Positions 36,857 through 45,657 of a DNA stretch of 64,000 bases are shown here, piece by piece (position 1 is the first letter of the stretch; each line of letters opens with the position of its first letter). The translations under genes were made by a program, and so were the position numbers. The notes under the pieces are model-generated. The model saw nothing but the letters and a program-made list of their open reading frames with translations. It was not told the DNA's origin and did no database searches. The stretch comes from Hyphomonadaceae bacterium. GTDB lineage: Bacteria; Pseudomonadota; Alphaproteobacteria; Caulobacterales; Aquidulcibacteraceae. The stretch covers positions 372,001-436,000 of the forward strand of contig JAIELJ010000006.1 of the NCBI GenBank assembly GCA_019753105.1, written 5' to 3'.

Positions 36857-37353
36857 ATCACATTCGTCCCCTCATAAGCAGCACGGTTGTTTTCTGCCCG
36901 CGCCGCGTCCCCGCTAATGTCCGTCAGTAAGCCGCGTTCGGTTTTGTCCTCCGCCGGCGAAAAGCACGCCTCGGCGATCACGATCATGCGAATGCCCAAC
37001 TCGTCGGCGGCGAGCGCTGTCGCGAGGCCCGTGCGCGAGTAGGCGCCGCCGACAACATGCAGCCCGCCGGCAGCGCGCGCCGCGCGGCGGATCTCGTCCT
37101 CCTCCAGCGCACACGCGCTCGTCAGCGCAAACACCGGTTCATCGGCGCGCGGCTCAAGCCCAGGCAACGCGCCGCGCGGATGGCTTTCGCTTTGCGGCCG
37201 TACAAGATGCGCATGCAGCACCGGCCAGCCATTGCTGCGAAACCGCGCCATTTCACGGGCGACGCCATCGAGCGCTTCGCCCACTTGTGGTTCGCGCACG
37301 CCGTGAACGTGCTCGTGGCGCACGTTTAAACACAAAAGCGCCGGCGCACTCAT
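36832..37353 (-). CDS. Isochorismatase-like protein lacking catalytic residues
   Basis: A 173-residue protein with the outline of the cysteine-hydrolase/isochorismatase fold: ALLCLNVRHEHV at the start, VFALTSACAL in the middle and GGAYSRTGLATALAADELG where active members have GVATDVCVLATARDA. The first-strand aspartate is replaced by Asn and the nucleophile Cys by Gly, so hydrolysis is unlikely. It may bind a ligand or a partner. Overlaps the GNAT gene by 4 bases (ATGA). Confidence 0.6.
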   Translation of the reverse strand: MSAPALLCLNVRHEHVHGVREPQVGEALDGVAREMARFRSNGWPVLHAHLVRPQSESHPRGALPGLEPRADEPVFALTSACALEEDEIRRAARAAGGLHVVGGAYSRTGLATALAADELGIRMIVIAEACFSPAEDKTERGLLTDISGDAARAENNRAAYEGTNVICLESWRL

Positions 37354-37907
37354 GACGCCACCCTCAGCGGCGCGGGCGCAGAAAGCTCCGCCTCGCAGAC
37401 AAGCAAAGCATTCGCCGGCGATTCGATATCGATCGCGTATGGATGCCGCGCCAGCGGCGCCAGCGCTTCGACAAACTCACGCCCGGCGAACCAATAGCTC
37501 GGCCGCGTACTGCGCGGCTCGAAGCCCGCCGAACGCTGCCAGAACGGCAGCAGCGAGCGTTCGATATGGCCGAGCACCAGCGCATAGCCCTTGCGGCTGG
37601 CAAGATCGGCAACAGCGCGCCACAGCGCTCTCACGACATGGCCGGAGCGATGCGCGCGCTTGACCGCAACACGCTCTAACTTGGCAAAGCCCGCATACCA
37701 ACGCACACGGCACGCGCCGACAGGCTCTACGCCGAGCCGCGCAATGAAGTGCGTCGCGCCCGCGAGGTCGGCGCCGTCGAACTCTTCGCCGAACGCATAG
37801 TCCTGCTCGCCGATATAGACCTCGGTGCGGACGGCCATCGCTTGCATCCATTGATCAAGCGTCCGCGCGACCGTCACCGAGATGGGTCCCGATGCCTCGC
37901 CCATCAC
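37350..37907 (-). CDS. GNAT-family acetyltransferase
   Basis: A 185-residue GCN5-like N-acetyltransferase. VGACRVRWYAGFAKLERVAVKRAHRSG contains strand 4 and the start of the acetyl-CoA-binding turn (RAHRSGHVVRALWRAV), and PFWQRSAGFEPRS is the usual C-terminal strand. Substrate unknown. Both ends overlap the neighbours by 4 bases, so its product is probably made in step with a degenerate isochorismatase and a second GNAT-like protein. Confidence 0.85.
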   Translation of the reverse strand: MMGEASGPISVTVARTLDQWMQAMAVRTEVYIGEQDYAFGEEFDGADLAGATHFIARLGVEPVGACRVRWYAGFAKLERVAVKRAHRSGHVVRALWRAVADLASRKGYALVLGHIERSLLPFWQRSAGFEPRSTRPSYWFAGREFVEALAPLARHPYAIDIESPANALLVCEAELSAPAPLRVAS

Positions 37908-38524
37908 GCAGCAGCCGACGACGCTTGCGGCAGCATCAGCCCTTCAAACGGGGCGTTGCGCGGGAAGTAGCGCGCGAGCGAGGGATCGCCCTCGACCGGC
38001 ACGAAGCCAAGCGAGCCGTAAATGAGACGCGCGCCATCATCCGTGGCGGCTTTGGTGAAGCCCGGCAGCGCCCAGAACAGCGTCTCGCGGATCGTGATTG
38101 AGGCTTTTACCACCCGCCCCGCCGCGCGGTCATTGCTGGCGACGAAACCCCATGCGTAACCGCCAGCAGGCGCTTCGCGCGGACGGCAGACGTAATCGAG
38201 ATTGACGTTGATGGTGTCGAAGCGGCCCTCCACAAAGGCGCGCATGCCTTCCGGCCGCAGGAGGAAAAATGCGGTAAGCCCCGTTACCTTGCCGGCGTCG
38301 CGCGCCACAAACACGCTGCAGCCGGTGATATCCTGCACCGCCTGCATCATCTCGGCCGGGACAGTCCCCTGTCCGATACGTTCGGCGGCCAGCGCCTGGC
38401 CCGCCAGGATGTCATCGGCCCCCGCAAGGGAAACCCCGCAGAAGGCAGCAAGCGCATTTATCATACGCGGGTTGGCGCATTTGCCTGTCGGATCGACGAA
38501 CTTCGCCAGCTCTGAAAGATTCAT
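37904..38524 (-). CDS. GNAT-like protein with N-terminal helical part
   Basis: A 206-residue product. Residues 1-60 are helical (RMINALAAFCGVSLAGADD), and the rest resembles a GNAT core: VFVARDAGKVTGLTAFFLL, then GYAWGFVASNDRAAGRVVKA and GARLIYGSLGFVPV. It may acylate a metabolite or a protein. First gene of the operon running to 36653 and divergent from the LysR gene, which likely controls it (38-base gap between start codons). Confidence 0.65.
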   Translation of the reverse strand: MNLSELAKFVDPTGKCANPRMINALAAFCGVSLAGADDILAGQALAAERIGQGTVPAEMMQAVQDITGCSVFVARDAGKVTGLTAFFLLRPEGMRAFVEGRFDTINVNLDYVCRPREAPAGGYAWGFVASNDRAAGRVVKASITIRETLFWALPGFTKAATDDGARLIYGSLGFVPVEGDPSLARYFPRNAPFEGLMLPQASSAAA

Positions 38525-38562
38525 AGCGCCGCCCCTTCATGGACTAATCCACAAGGCGTAAG

Positions 38563-39645
38563 GTGCCGGGGGCTGGAGCATCGCGCTTGCGCGAAGTTTG
38601 GAATAGGGCATTGCGAAAATCGAAGCACCGCGAGGAGAGCTCAGGCTCACGCCTCTATTGGGATGACGTGCGCGTCTTCGCTGCGGCAGCCTCTGCCGGG
38701 AGCATCAATAAGGCTGCGACCGAGCTTCGAATAACAGCATCTAACGTAAGCCGCCACATCTCCGACCTGGAGCGGCGGCTCGACGTTCGCTTGCTCGAAC
38801 GCCACAAGACTGGGGTCACGCTCACCGAGGCCGGCAAGGACTTACTTGATCGCGCGCGATCCATGCAGCGGATGGCCGACGAGATCGAGCGCTCTGTGCG
38901 CGGCCGTGATCGGCGCGATGAGGGCGTCGTTACGATTGCAGCGCCTGACGGCGTGGGGTCGCTGTGGGTCGCGCCGCGTGTCGGCGATTTCCTGAGCCGA
39001 AACCCCCGCATCAAGATTTCACTCGATTGCCGCGTTGGAGCGCCGCGCGAAACCGACGTACGCACCGACATCACGATCGCCGTTGATGCCGGCCAAGCGC
39101 AAATAGGCGACGACACCAGCGCGCTCGCAACCATGCACTATGTGTTTCTTGCATCGCCAAAATATCTCGAAACCTACGGCATGCCCAAATCGGCGCCGAG
39201 CGCCGCGGGCGATCACCGCACGCTGAAACACAGTGGCCAGATTTTCCAGCGCGACACGTGGGGACCACGCGCATCGGCGATGGAAGCGTTGGCGCAGTTT
39301 TCGTTTGAGACCAATTCGAGCGCCGCCTTGGTTGAAGCGCTGCGCGGCGGCGCGGGCGTGGCGGCGGCGCCAACTTATGTTCTGCAGGCGGCGCCTGAAC
39401 TGGTGATCGTCGGCTCGGAGCAGAGCGTGCCGATCAAGCTATGGCTGGTCGTGCGGCAAGAGGCGCGCAATACCGCGCGCGTCACGCGCGTCGCTGAGTG
39501 GCTGAAGTCAATCTTCGATTCCCGATCCAATCCGTGGTTCCGGGAAGAATACGTGGCGCCAGAAGAATTCAGCGACACCAGCGATGAAGCGCCTGCTAAG
39601 CCTGCAAACGCGCCGAAGTCCGTGGCGAAGCGGCGGCGGCGATAG
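38563..39645 (+). CDS. LysR-family transcriptional regulator
   Basis: A 360-residue regulator. An N-terminal extension of about 35 residues precedes the winged helix (FAAAASAGSINKAATEL...NVSRHISDLERRLDVRLLERHKTGVTLTEAG). The effector part reads DGVGSLWVAPRVGDFLSRNPRIKISLDC, typical of the subgroup often regulating small-molecule enzymes. Start GTG at 38563; a later start would not change the domain. Divergent from the GNAT operon, the usual LysR target arrangement. Confidence 0.9.
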   Translation: MPGAGASRLREVWNRALRKSKHREESSGSRLYWDDVRVFAAAASAGSINKAATELRITASNVSRHISDLERRLDVRLLERHKTGVTLTEAGKDLLDRARSMQRMADEIERSVRGRDRRDEGVVTIAAPDGVGSLWVAPRVGDFLSRNPRIKISLDCRVGAPRETDVRTDITIAVDAGQAQIGDDTSALATMHYVFLASPKYLETYGMPKSAPSAAGDHRTLKHSGQIFQRDTWGPRASAMEALAQFSFETNSSAALVEALRGGAGVAAAPTYVLQAAPELVIVGSEQSVPIKLWLVVRQEARNTARVTRVAEWLKSIFDSRSNPWFREEYVAPEEFSDTSDEAPAKPANAPKSVAKRRRR

Positions 39646-39837
39646 TTCGCGCTCTGCATTTACGCAGGGCGCTCTCATTTAAATGCAGGTCTCGAAAACG
39701 GAACGCAGCCCTGTGCTGCCGCATTCGTCGGCGCATGCGCTTAGCGAGTAGGCTGTGCGCACGCGAACGAGCGCTGGGCTGGCCAGTAGGCTCGCCATCC
39801 GGTTCAGCGCCCCGCTTGATGCGCGCTGGGGGTTCCA

Positions 39838-41727
39838 TTGCCTTACGATCATCACGCGACGCAGCGCATTCTGCCGCCGCTTCAACCGACTGCCATGCCT
39901 GAGCAGCCAATCTCTCGTGTCGCGTTGCGCGCACGAGGGCTTGGCGATGCGCAGATGCTGTGGCGGCGTATCGCGCTGCTGGTTGGCACGCTCACGCTTA
40001 CCGCCGCTGCTTGGTATGCGCCGTTTGAGCTGTTTGCGGGCGACGGGCTCTCACTGTTGGAGTGGGCCGGGCTGTTGCTGTTCGGCCCGCTATTCATCGG
40101 CATTGCCTGTTGGTTCTGCAGTGCATTGGCGGGATTCGTTCTGCTGTCACGCCGCCGGCACGACATGCTGGATCTGAAATCAATCCTGCGCCCGGCGCGC
40201 CTCCCGCGCACGGCGTTGCTCGCCACTGTGCGCAATGAGGACGTCGGCGCCGTCTACGAGCGCTTGGCGCGGATGGATCGTGCACTGTCGGCGCAAGACG
40301 CCAACGCGTCGTTCGACTTTTTCGTTTTGAGCGACACCAGCGACGCCGCATGCGCGGCGCGTGAATGGGAAGCGGCGCAGCGGGCTTCGGTCAGTGGCCG
40401 CAGCAAATTCTACTATCGCCGCCGCGGCGACAATCGTGGCCGCAAAGCGGGCAATATCTCTGATTGGGTGCGCAGCTTTGGCGGCGGGTACGAGTACATG
40501 ATCGTGCTCGATGCAGACAGCTTGATGAGCGCCGAGCTGATGGTTGGCCTCGTTGGCGCAATGGAGGCGCGCCCCGACCTTGGCGTTCTTCAAACGACGC
40601 CCATGGGGGTCGGCGGCGAGACGCTGTTCGCTCGCAATCTGCAATTCGGCATCCGGCTCTATGGCCGCGTTGCGACCGCGGGCGTGGCTTGGTGGAGTGG
40701 CAATGAGAGCCTCTATTGGGGCCATAACGCTATTCTGCGCACGCGCGCTTTTGCCGAAGCAGCAGGCTTGCCGCGTCTTGACGGCCCGGCGCCCTTCGGC
40801 GGCGATATTCTGAGCCACGACGTCGTCGAAGGCTGGTTCATGCGGCGCGCCGGCTGGTCCGTCGCCATGGCGCCTATGTTGGACGGCTCATACGAGGAAT
40901 GCCCGCCTACGATGGCTGACGAGGCGACGCGTGATCGCCGCTGGTGTCAGGGCAACTTCCAGCACTTGGCGCTGTTGCGCGCCGGCGGGCTGCACTGGCT
41001 CGCGAAGGTGCAAATGCTGATGGCCGCGATGGTCTATGCTGCGGGCCCGCTGTGGCTGGCGTTCATCGCGGTCGGCGTCGCGTTGCGCGTAGCGCAGGGC
41101 GCGCCGTCTGCTGGTGAGCCTTGGTTCTCCGGCGGCGCAGAGCGCATCCTTGAACTGCACTGGAGCATCGTACTGACGATCGTGATGCTGTTCGGGCCGA
41201 AGGTGATGGGTGCGGCGCTGGCGCTGGCGAATCCTATTGAGCGCAAGGCGTTCGGCGGCGGCGCGGCGATCGCCGGGGGTCTTGCCATCGACTTCTTGAT
41301 CTCGGCTGCGATGGCGCCTGTGCGCATGTTGTTTGCGTGCCGCGCGGTGTTCGAAACGCTTGCGGGCGTCGATACCGGCTGGCGCGCGCAACGGCGCAGC
41401 ATCAACGAGACCACGTGGCAGGACGCATGGCGCACACACCGCTGGCACTTCGCCATCGGCGTGGCCACGCTGCTGATCGCGGCGCCCTATGCGGAGTTGG
41501 TCATCTGGATGGCGCCGATCTTGATCGGCCTTGTCTTCAGTCCTGCGATCGACGTTGTGATGTCCAGCGCTTTGGCTGGCGGCTTGGCGCGCCGGTTCGG
41601 CCTTTTCGTCACGCCAGAGGAGAGCCTGGGGCTCGCGCGTCTGGGCGAACCGGCGCGGACCGACGGCGCGGCCCTTGGGCCCAAAGACTGGGAAACCGGC
41701 GACACCGCGGTTGCGCGCGTCGCCTAA
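39838..41727 (+). CDS. opgH: Osmoregulated glucan glucosyltransferase
   Basis: Inner-membrane GT2 enzyme that builds the linear beta-glucan of the periplasm. 629 residues with two early helices (residues about 45-105) and a cytoplasmic GT core: MIVLDADSLMSAELM, GDILSHDVVEGWFMRRAGW and the QxxRW-type RDRRWCQGNFQH; several helices follow. It is shorter than the E. coli protein and stands without the periplasmic partner opgG/mdoG, which must lie elsewhere if present. The start is uncertain; the ATG at 39898 is an alternative. Confidence 0.92.
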   Translation: MPYDHHATQRILPPLQPTAMPEQPISRVALRARGLGDAQMLWRRIALLVGTLTLTAAAWYAPFELFAGDGLSLLEWAGLLLFGPLFIGIACWFCSALAGFVLLSRRRHDMLDLKSILRPARLPRTALLATVRNEDVGAVYERLARMDRALSAQDANASFDFFVLSDTSDAACAAREWEAAQRASVSGRSKFYYRRRGDNRGRKAGNISDWVRSFGGGYEYMIVLDADSLMSAELMVGLVGAMEARPDLGVLQTTPMGVGGETLFARNLQFGIRLYGRVATAGVAWWSGNESLYWGHNAILRTRAFAEAAGLPRLDGPAPFGGDILSHDVVEGWFMRRAGWSVAMAPMLDGSYEECPPTMADEATRDRRWCQGNFQHLALLRAGGLHWLAKVQMLMAAMVYAAGPLWLAFIAVGVALRVAQGAPSAGEPWFSGGAERILELHWSIVLTIVMLFGPKVMGAALALANPIERKAFGGGAAIAGGLAIDFLISAAMAPVRMLFACRAVFETLAGVDTGWRAQRRSINETTWQDAWRTHRWHFAIGVATLLIAAPYAELVIWMAPILIGLVFSPAIDVVMSSALAGGLARRFGLFVTPEESLGLARLGEPARTDGAALGPKDWETGDTAVARVA

Positions 41728-41805
41728 GCATCTGAATCCAAACTGAATGGGTTCGCCACGGCGCCGCACCCGTGAACCCTTTTTTTCGCCACGCGTTTGG
41801 GCCAG

Positions 41806-42456
41806 ATGACTTTCATGTTGAGACGCACCGCCCTCCTTGGTTTGGCCTCCGCCGCTTTTGCGCCGGCCGCCTTCGCGCAAACCACGCCCGTCGTGCTGCA
41901 AGGCGCTGAGCGCACTGCCGGCTTGGCGCGCGCCAACCGCACGCTGAACAGCTTCACCCGCCTGCAGGCGCGCTTCATGCAAAACTCGCCGGGCGGCGGA
42001 CGCGCCAGCGGTACTGTCTATATTCAGCGCCCCGGCCGCATGCGCTTTGAATACGATCCGCCAGCGACGATGCTGATCGTCTCTGACGGCAGCGTCGTCG
42101 CGCTACGCGATACCGAATTGCGCAGCACCGAGCGCACGTCGCTTCGCTCAACGCCGCTCAGCATCATTCTGGGCTCCAACGTTGATCTCGAGCGCAACGC
42201 GCGCGTGCTGCGTGTTTCGCAGGCTGGCCCTTGGCTGATGGTGACGGCGCGCGATCGCGCCGGCCAAACGGACGGCCAGATCATTTTGCAATTTCATGGA
42301 CCGAACGCTGAACTGCGTTCGTGGGACGTGATCGACGCGACAGGCGCGCGCACGCGCATCACGCTCTCGGATGTGTCGCAACCGGCGAGCTTCGATCGTT
42401 CGCTGTTCCGCCTGGAAGACATGCTCGATCGCGATCGGCCGGGCCAGCGCAGATAG
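41806..42456 (+). CDS. lolA: Outer-membrane lipoprotein carrier LolA
   Basis: Periplasmic carrier that takes lipoproteins from LolCDE to the outer membrane. The leader is MTFMLRRTALLGLASAAFAP...AFA; the body has LNSFTRLQARFMQ and GRMRFEYDPP, typical for LolA. ATG at 41806 preferred over the TTG upstream; another ATG is three codons later. It lies near ftsK and xth in many alphaproteobacteria, with a 7-kb block between ftsK and lolA here. Confidence 0.9.
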   Translation: MTFMLRRTALLGLASAAFAPAAFAQTTPVVLQGAERTAGLARANRTLNSFTRLQARFMQNSPGGGRASGTVYIQRPGRMRFEYDPPATMLIVSDGSVVALRDTELRSTERTSLRSTPLSIILGSNVDLERNARVLRVSQAGPWLMVTARDRAGQTDGQIILQFHGPNAELRSWDVIDATGARTRITLSDVSQPASFDRSLFRLEDMLDRDRPGQRR

Positions 42457-42664
42457 GCCGCGCGCGGCAAACAAAGTTCGCGCTCTAAGGCAAGTCGTTA
42501 CACCATCGACATCTTGATTTTTTGAGCGCTGTGGCGTACATACAACGCAGCGATCGTTGCACATCCCCCTGGATGGCGTCGTCCCCCCGCTGACGGATCC
42601 AGCGCGGCGGTCGCAGAGCCGGATTTCCCCTTCCGGCGCCATGCGCCCCCTCAAGGCGCTTTGA

Positions 42665-42695
42665 GAGGCCCGGTCGCGGACAGCGATCGGGCCTC
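42665..42695 (+). terminator. Hairpin terminator downstream of lolA
   Basis: Stem GAGGCCCG / CGGGCCTC (42665-42672, 42688-42695) followed by CTTCATTTT. A smaller hairpin (CTCAA-GGCGCT-TTGAG) lies directly before it. Confidence 0.7.
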
Positions 42696-42731
42696 CTTCA
42701 TTTTCCGATGAACGCACGGCAGAAGGCGCGC

Positions 42732-43520
42732 ATGAAGATCGCGACGTGGAACATCAATTCGGTGCGGCTGAGGATCGAAACGGTGTGCCGTTTCCTCGCT
42801 GACGCCAAGCCCGACGTTCTGTGTCTGCAGGAGATCAAATGCCGCGACGGCGAGTTTCCGGCGAAAGCGTTCAAGGCGGCGGGCTACAAACACATGCATG
42901 TCGTCGGCCAGAAGGGCTGGCATGGCGTGGCGATCGTCTCGCGGCTGAAGCTTGAGCCGGTTGAAGCGCCGAAGATTTGTCCGAAGAGCGAAGCGCGGAT
43001 TGCGGCAGCCAATATTGGCGGCATCGAGATCCACAATCTCTATGTGCCGGCGGGCGCTGATGAGCCGGAAATGACGAACCCGAAGTTCGTCCACAAACTC
43101 GACGTGCTCGACCGCATGAAGCGCCTCTACAAGAAGCGCAAAGGCACGACGCCGACTGTGCTCGTCGGCGATCTCAATGTTGCGCCGGGAGAGTTCGATG
43201 TGTGGAGCCACAAACAGCTCCTGAACGTCGTCTCACACACGCCGGGCGAGACGGATCGGCTAAACGCTGTGCGCGAGCTGGGCGGGTTCGTTGACCTAGC
43301 GCGACTGCACCGGCCCGATCCGGAGAAGCTCTTCACCTGGTGGAGCTATCGCAGCCCTGATTGGACCAAGAACAATCGTGGCCGCCGGCTCGACCATATC
43401 TGGGCGACCTCCGATCTAGCTGTGACCTCACAAGCCGAGGCCTTCCATATCCACGTCCCCTGCCGTTCGTGGGAGCGGCCGAGCGACCATGTTCCCGTGG
43501 TGGCGGGCCTCAAACTCTAG
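42732..43520 (+). CDS. xth: Exodeoxyribonuclease III
   Basis: AP endonuclease and 3' exonuclease of base-excision repair. MKIATWNINSVRLRIE at the start, CLQEIKCRDGEFP with the metal-binding Glu, VGDLNVAPGEFDVW (Asn and Asp of the active site) and the closing PSDHVPVVAGL (catalytic His) are all present. Start ATG at 42732; the 8-codon extension is not conserved. 262 residues is standard. Confidence 0.95.
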   Translation: MKIATWNINSVRLRIETVCRFLADAKPDVLCLQEIKCRDGEFPAKAFKAAGYKHMHVVGQKGWHGVAIVSRLKLEPVEAPKICPKSEARIAAANIGGIEIHNLYVPAGADEPEMTNPKFVHKLDVLDRMKRLYKKRKGTTPTVLVGDLNVAPGEFDVWSHKQLLNVVSHTPGETDRLNAVRELGGFVDLARLHRPDPEKLFTWWSYRSPDWTKNNRGRRLDHIWATSDLAVTSQAEAFHIHVPCRSWERPSDHVPVVAGLKL

Positions 43521-43595
43521 CGCTTCATCGCAAGCGGTTTGTCGCTGCGCTTTGTCAGCCTAGTATCGCCGCAATCAAATCAGCGGGGATGCTCC

Positions 43596-45452
43596 ATGAC
43601 CTTTTCACGACGCGATTTTCTGGCCGCAGGTGCTGCCGGGGCTGCTCTGCTTGGCGGCTGCGCCAGCTCGGGCGAGACGACGGTGGCGCCGGTCGCAGGC
43701 GACGCCAGCGCGCAACTGACGGCGATCCTCGATCGCGCCGTAGCGATGACCTTCCGCCGCGCGCCAGAACTTTGCACCAGCTTGGGCATCACGGAAGAAC
43801 GCGCCGGCTATCGCTTCATCGATAAGGTCAGCGATCGCTCGAAAGCGGCGGGCCGAGAAGCGCGCGCGCTGCAGCAAGCGGCGCTCGCGGAATTACGCGC
43901 CATCAACCGCAACGCGCTGCCGCCGCGTGATCAGGTGACGTACGATGTCGTCGCCACGGCGTGGGAAAACAATCTCGCTAACTCCGCCTTCGAAGTCGGC
44001 GGCGGCGCGGGCTCGCCCTATGCGGTGACGCAACTCACTGGCGGCTATCGCAACGGCCCCGATTTCCTAGACCAGCAACACCCACTGCGCACGCGCGATG
44101 AGGCGGACGCCTTCCTTGTGCGCCTGCGCGGGTTCGCAGGGCAGATGGATCAGGAAACCGCAATCATCGCCGAAGACGCCTCCGCCGGCGTTATCCCGCC
44201 GGACTTCGCCATTGATGGCGCGCTGAGCGCGCTCGAAGGCTTTGCCTCACGCGCGCCGAGCGACACGGCGTTCGTGCAAACCTTGATGCGTCGCCTGCCG
44301 AATACGCAAGGCGTCGCCGAAGGCGAGCGCGCGACTTACATCGCGCAAGCCGAAGCTCTGGTGCGCGATACGGTCTTCCCAGCCTATCGGCGTCAGATCG
44401 AAGCGCTGCGCGCGATCCGTCCGCGCGCCGTGCATGACGCGGGCATCTGGCGCTTGCCGCGCGGCGCGGAAATGTATGCCGCCGCCCTGCAAAGCCGCAC
44501 GACGACGACCATGTCGCCGCAGGAAATCCACGACATCGGCTTGGAGCTGATCCGCCAATTCCACGGTGAGATGGACGGCATTCTCCGCGCTGAAGGCCTG
44601 ACGCGCGGCAGTGTGGCCGAGCGCGTGCGCGAAATCTCGCGCCGTCCTGACCAGCTCTATCCGAACACGGATGAAGGCCGCGCGCAGATCCTCGCCGACC
44701 TCAACACGCAGACGCGCGAAATCGAGGCGCTGATGCCGCAAGCGTTCAACACGTTGGCGCAAGCGCAGCTCGAAATCCGCCGCGTGCCGCCGGCTGTCGA
44801 AGCGGGCGCGCCCGGCGGCTATTACCAGCGCGCAGCACTCGATGGGTCGCGCCCAGGCGCGTACTTCATCAATCTGCGAGACACGTCGGAATGGCCGAAG
44901 TTCACGCTGCCGACCCTCAACTATCACGAAGGCGTGCCGGGCCATCACTGGCAGATCGCCATACAGCAAGAATCCGGCGCGATACCTTTCATCCGCAGCG
45001 CAATGCTCGGCTTCTCGGCCTTCAGCGAAGGTTGGGGGCTCTATGCCGAACAGCTGGCCGACGAACTCGGCGTGTACGCCAACAATCGCCTCGGACGTTT
45101 GGGCTATCTGCAATCGATGACATTCCGCGCCTCACGCCTCGTCGTTGACACTGGCATCCACCATCTGCGCTGGAGCCGTGAGCAAGCGATTGCATCGATG
45201 GTTGAGGCGACCGGCGATCAGGAAAGCTCCGTCACCACCGAGATCGAGCGCTATTGTGTGTGGCCGGGCCAAGCGTGCAGCTACATGGTTGGTCGCCAGG
45301 CAATCAATCGCATGCGTGACGCTTCGCGCTCGGCTTTGGGCGCGCGCTTCGATCTGAAAGGCTTCCACGACACGATGCTGGCGAACGGCGCAGTGCCACT
45401 GACCGTGCTCGACCGCATCATGTCGGACTGGACGGCGACCCAACGGGGTTAA
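43596..45452 (+). CDS. DUF885 Tat-exported lipoprotein
   Basis: A 618-residue protein with a twin-arginine lipoprotein leader (SRRDFLAAGAAGAALLGGC, lipid-modified Cys at 23) and a DUF885 body. The metal-site-like YHEGVPGHHWQIAIQ and the later EGWGLYAEQLADELG are the signature of this group, which is related to zinc metallopeptidases of unknown physiological role. Located in the periplasm or at the outer membrane. ATG at 43596 chosen over the longer frame because the leader begins there. Confidence 0.9.
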   Translation: MTFSRRDFLAAGAAGAALLGGCASSGETTVAPVAGDASAQLTAILDRAVAMTFRRAPELCTSLGITEERAGYRFIDKVSDRSKAAGREARALQQAALAELRAINRNALPPRDQVTYDVVATAWENNLANSAFEVGGGAGSPYAVTQLTGGYRNGPDFLDQQHPLRTRDEADAFLVRLRGFAGQMDQETAIIAEDASAGVIPPDFAIDGALSALEGFASRAPSDTAFVQTLMRRLPNTQGVAEGERATYIAQAEALVRDTVFPAYRRQIEALRAIRPRAVHDAGIWRLPRGAEMYAAALQSRTTTTMSPQEIHDIGLELIRQFHGEMDGILRAEGLTRGSVAERVREISRRPDQLYPNTDEGRAQILADLNTQTREIEALMPQAFNTLAQAQLEIRRVPPAVEAGAPGGYYQRAALDGSRPGAYFINLRDTSEWPKFTLPTLNYHEGVPGHHWQIAIQQESGAIPFIRSAMLGFSAFSEGWGLYAEQLADELGVYANNRLGRLGYLQSMTFRASRLVVDTGIHHLRWSREQAIASMVEATGDQESSVTTEIERYCVWPGQACSYMVGRQAINRMRDASRSALGARFDLKGFHDTMLANGAVPLTVLDRIMSDWTATQRG

Positions 45453-45657
45453 GGGGAGCGGCTTGCCGTCGCGGATTTCCCCTCCACGACGGCAGCTCTG
45501 CCCTGCAAAAGCGATTGCCACCGGTGGCAATTGGGAATGTGCGCGCCTGTCACAGTGGTCCGAAGAAGCTGTTTGACATAAAGCCCCGCGACCACACTTT
45601 GGACGCTTCAAAACGAGCGCCGCGCACGACCCAACGCGAGCGCCTGGAGGGATTCCG

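Noticed and set aside
40888-41982. 364-residue open frame opposite opgH and the start of lolA
   Set aside because: Spans two real genes on the other strand and is Arg/Gln-rich without any fold.
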